Source: Halomicrococcus gelatinilyticus (GTDB taxonomy: Archaea > Halobacteriota > Halobacteria > Halobacteriales > Haladaptataceae). From it: a stretch of 64,000 bases of DNA. This document shows, in pieces, positions 62,956 through 64,000 of this stretch. Every line of letters starts with the position of its first letter. Position 1 is the stretch's first letter. The stretch lies in assembly GCA_024227995.1 (NCBI GenBank), contig CP100465.1, positions 744,001 to 808,000 of the forward strand. Direction: 5' to 3'. The notes beneath the pieces were generated by a model. That model was given only the letters and a program-made list of their open reading frames with translations, ran no database searches and had not been told where the DNA came from. The translations under genes and the position numbers were made by a program.

Positions 62956-64000
62956 ATGGACGCCGCCGCCATCCGGGACGAACTCCCGGACTGCGAGGTG
63001 ACCGTAGTCGAACCGCCTGGCGGGACGCCCGTCGACCCCCGAGGGGCCGCGGAAGCGGCGGTCGCCGACCCGAACGGACCGCGCCTGCGCGACCGCGTCG
63101 GACCGGACGACGACGTCGCTATCGTCGTCACCGACGTGACCCGCGCGACGCCGGACGACGTGCTGCTGGACGTGCTGTTCGACGAACTCCGCGACGGGGG
63201 CGTCGACCGCGAGCAGGTGTCGATCGTGCTCGGTCTCGGCCTCCACCGTCCGATGACCGACGCGGAGATCGCCGACGCGCTCGGCGATCACGCCGACCTG
63301 GCGGCGAACCACGACGCCGAGGCGACGGTGACGGTCGGGACCGTCGACGGCTGCCCCGTGGAGCTGAACCCGACCGTCGCCGACGCCGACACCGTCGTGT
63401 CGACGGGGATGGTCGAACCGCACCAGTACGCCGGCTTCTCCGGGGGTGCGAAGACCGTCGTCATCGGCGCGGGCGGCGAGCCACTCATCCGGTACACCCA
63501 CGGTCCGGAGATGCTCGCGCGCGAGGGCGTCCGCCTGGGCCGCGTCGAGGGCAACCCCTTCCGGGAGACGGTCGACCGGGCAGGCGACGTCGCCGACCTG
63601 GACTTCTGCTGCAACGTCACGCACGGCTCGAGCGGCGTCCTCGGCGCGAGCGCGGGCGACCACCGGGCAGTCGTGCGCGACCTCGCCGCCACCGCCCGGG
63701 AGGCGCTCTCCGTCCCCGCCACCGAGAAGTACGACGCCGTCGTCGCCGTCGTCCCGTCACCGAAGGACGCCAACCTGTATCAGGCGACGCGAGCGGCGAC
63801 GTACGTCGTCCTCGGCGACCGCAACCCGCTGCGCGAGGCGCGACGCACCTCGAACGCGACCGGAGAGCGAACCGACCCGGGAGCGGGCGGCCGGGTGGTC
63901 CTCCCCGCGGCCCTCCCGGAAGGTGCCGGCGAGGGTACGGGCGAGCGGCGGTTCTACCGGCGGCTCGCGGAAGCGACCGACGCCGAGTCGCTGTCCCGGG
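62956..64000 (+). CDS. larA: LarA-type lactate racemase-family protein, partial
   Basis: The frame is open to the right edge (about 348 residues seen). Key LarA residues are kept at exact spacing: H97 in GLGLHRPMTDAEI, H156 in VEPHQYAGFSGGAK, the pincer-anchoring lysine K166, and H182 in RYTHGPEM (ten and sixteen residues apart, as in Lactobacillus LarA H174/K184/H200). D60/R63 (TDVTRATP) also match. LarA enzymes racemise or epimerise hydroxyacids with the nickel-pincer nucleotide cofactor made by LarB, LarC and LarE, none of which is visible here. Substrate not necessarily lactate. Confidence 0.85.
   Translation, partial: MDAAAIRDELPDCEVTVVEPPGGTPVDPRGAAEAAVADPNGPRLRDRVGPDDDVAIVVTDVTRATPDDVLLDVLFDELRDGGVDREQVSIVLGLGLHRPMTDAEIADALGDHADLAANHDAEATVTVGTVDGCPVELNPTVADADTVVSTGMVEPHQYAGFSGGAKTVVIGAGGEPLIRYTHGPEMLAREGVRLGRVEGNPFRETVDRAGDVADLDFCCNVTHGSSGVLGASAGDHRAVVRDLAATAREALSVPATEKYDAVVAVVPSPKDANLYQATRAATYVVLGDRNPLREARRTSNATGERTDPGAGGRVVLPAALPEGAGEGTGERRFYRRLAEATDAESLSR

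Overview
The window is chromosomal DNA from a halophilic archaeon (class Halobacteria). Supporting signs are the very high GC content, acidic proteins rich in Asp and Glu, Tat-type export signals (RR motifs, one with a lipobox), small zinc-ribbon proteins, haloarchaeal domain families, mostly leaderless genes with TATA-like boxes about 25-30 nt upstream, and archaeal tRNAs. A complete methylaspartate-cycle cluster (52610-59185) points to a lineage such as Haloarcula and relatives, but I cannot name a genus. No CRISPR array, rRNA, intact insertion sequence or replication origin was seen.

Layout. 1-10.9 kb: a Tat-exported beta-helix protein cut by the window edge, a PLP aminotransferase, a degenerate four-helix copper-protein relative, an acyl-CoA dehydrogenase, a D-2-hydroxyacid dehydrogenase, a candidate structured RNA (about 5055-5290), an aldehyde dehydrogenase, a kinase-like protein, a DHH phosphoesterase, a Gfo/Idh oxidoreductase and two tiny zinc proteins. 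11-19.2 kb: an APC transporter with UspA-like tail, coupled to a TrkA-N protein and divergent from an Lrp/AsnC regulator; then the glycine-cleavage operon gcvT-gcvH-gcvPA-gcvPB with four-base overlaps throughout, and a small AbrB-like gene. 19.2-24.2 kb: two small genes, a decayed NhaP-type antiporter, and sdhCDBA. 24.2-31.4 kb: an M14 deacylase divergent from a RimK-RimB fusion, an AlkA glycosylase, an HTH protein, and a beta-oxidation pair (acyl-CoA dehydrogenase divergent from a hydroxyacyl-CoA dehydrogenase/enoyl-CoA hydratase fusion).

31.4-39.4 kb: tRNA-Glu with a duplicated 3' end, then a stress-type operon prkA-prkA-DUF444-spoVR. 39.4-42.6 kb: an AT-rich promoter island, a protein with an internal duplication, tRNA-Thr, and pgk with a GNAT gene. 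42.8-48.2 kb: a branched-chain amino-acid-type ABC importer (livH, livM, livG, livF) converging on its substrate-binding gene. That binding protein is the most striking object in the window: its two halves are in swapped order, so it appears to be a natural circular permutation of a LivK-type protein. 48.3-52.6 kb: a CBS/zinc-ribbon protein, GTP cyclohydrolase III, a soluble PAS-MCP transducer, uridine kinase and a small haloarchaeal protein.

52.6-59.2 kb: the methylaspartate-cycle cluster: mct on the minus strand and, divergently, mamA-mamB-mal-mch-mcl, which together take glutamate through methylaspartate and mesaconate to propionyl-CoA plus glyoxylate. 59.2-64 kb: aroC, a 4Fe-4S uracil-DNA glycosylase, a small membrane protein, a DUF2064 protein, tRNA-Ser, a Tat lipoprotein and the start of a LarA-type nickel-pincer enzyme cut by the right edge. 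With sdh, gcv, pgk and the two beta-oxidation genes, the window is dominated by central carbon and amino-acid metabolism.
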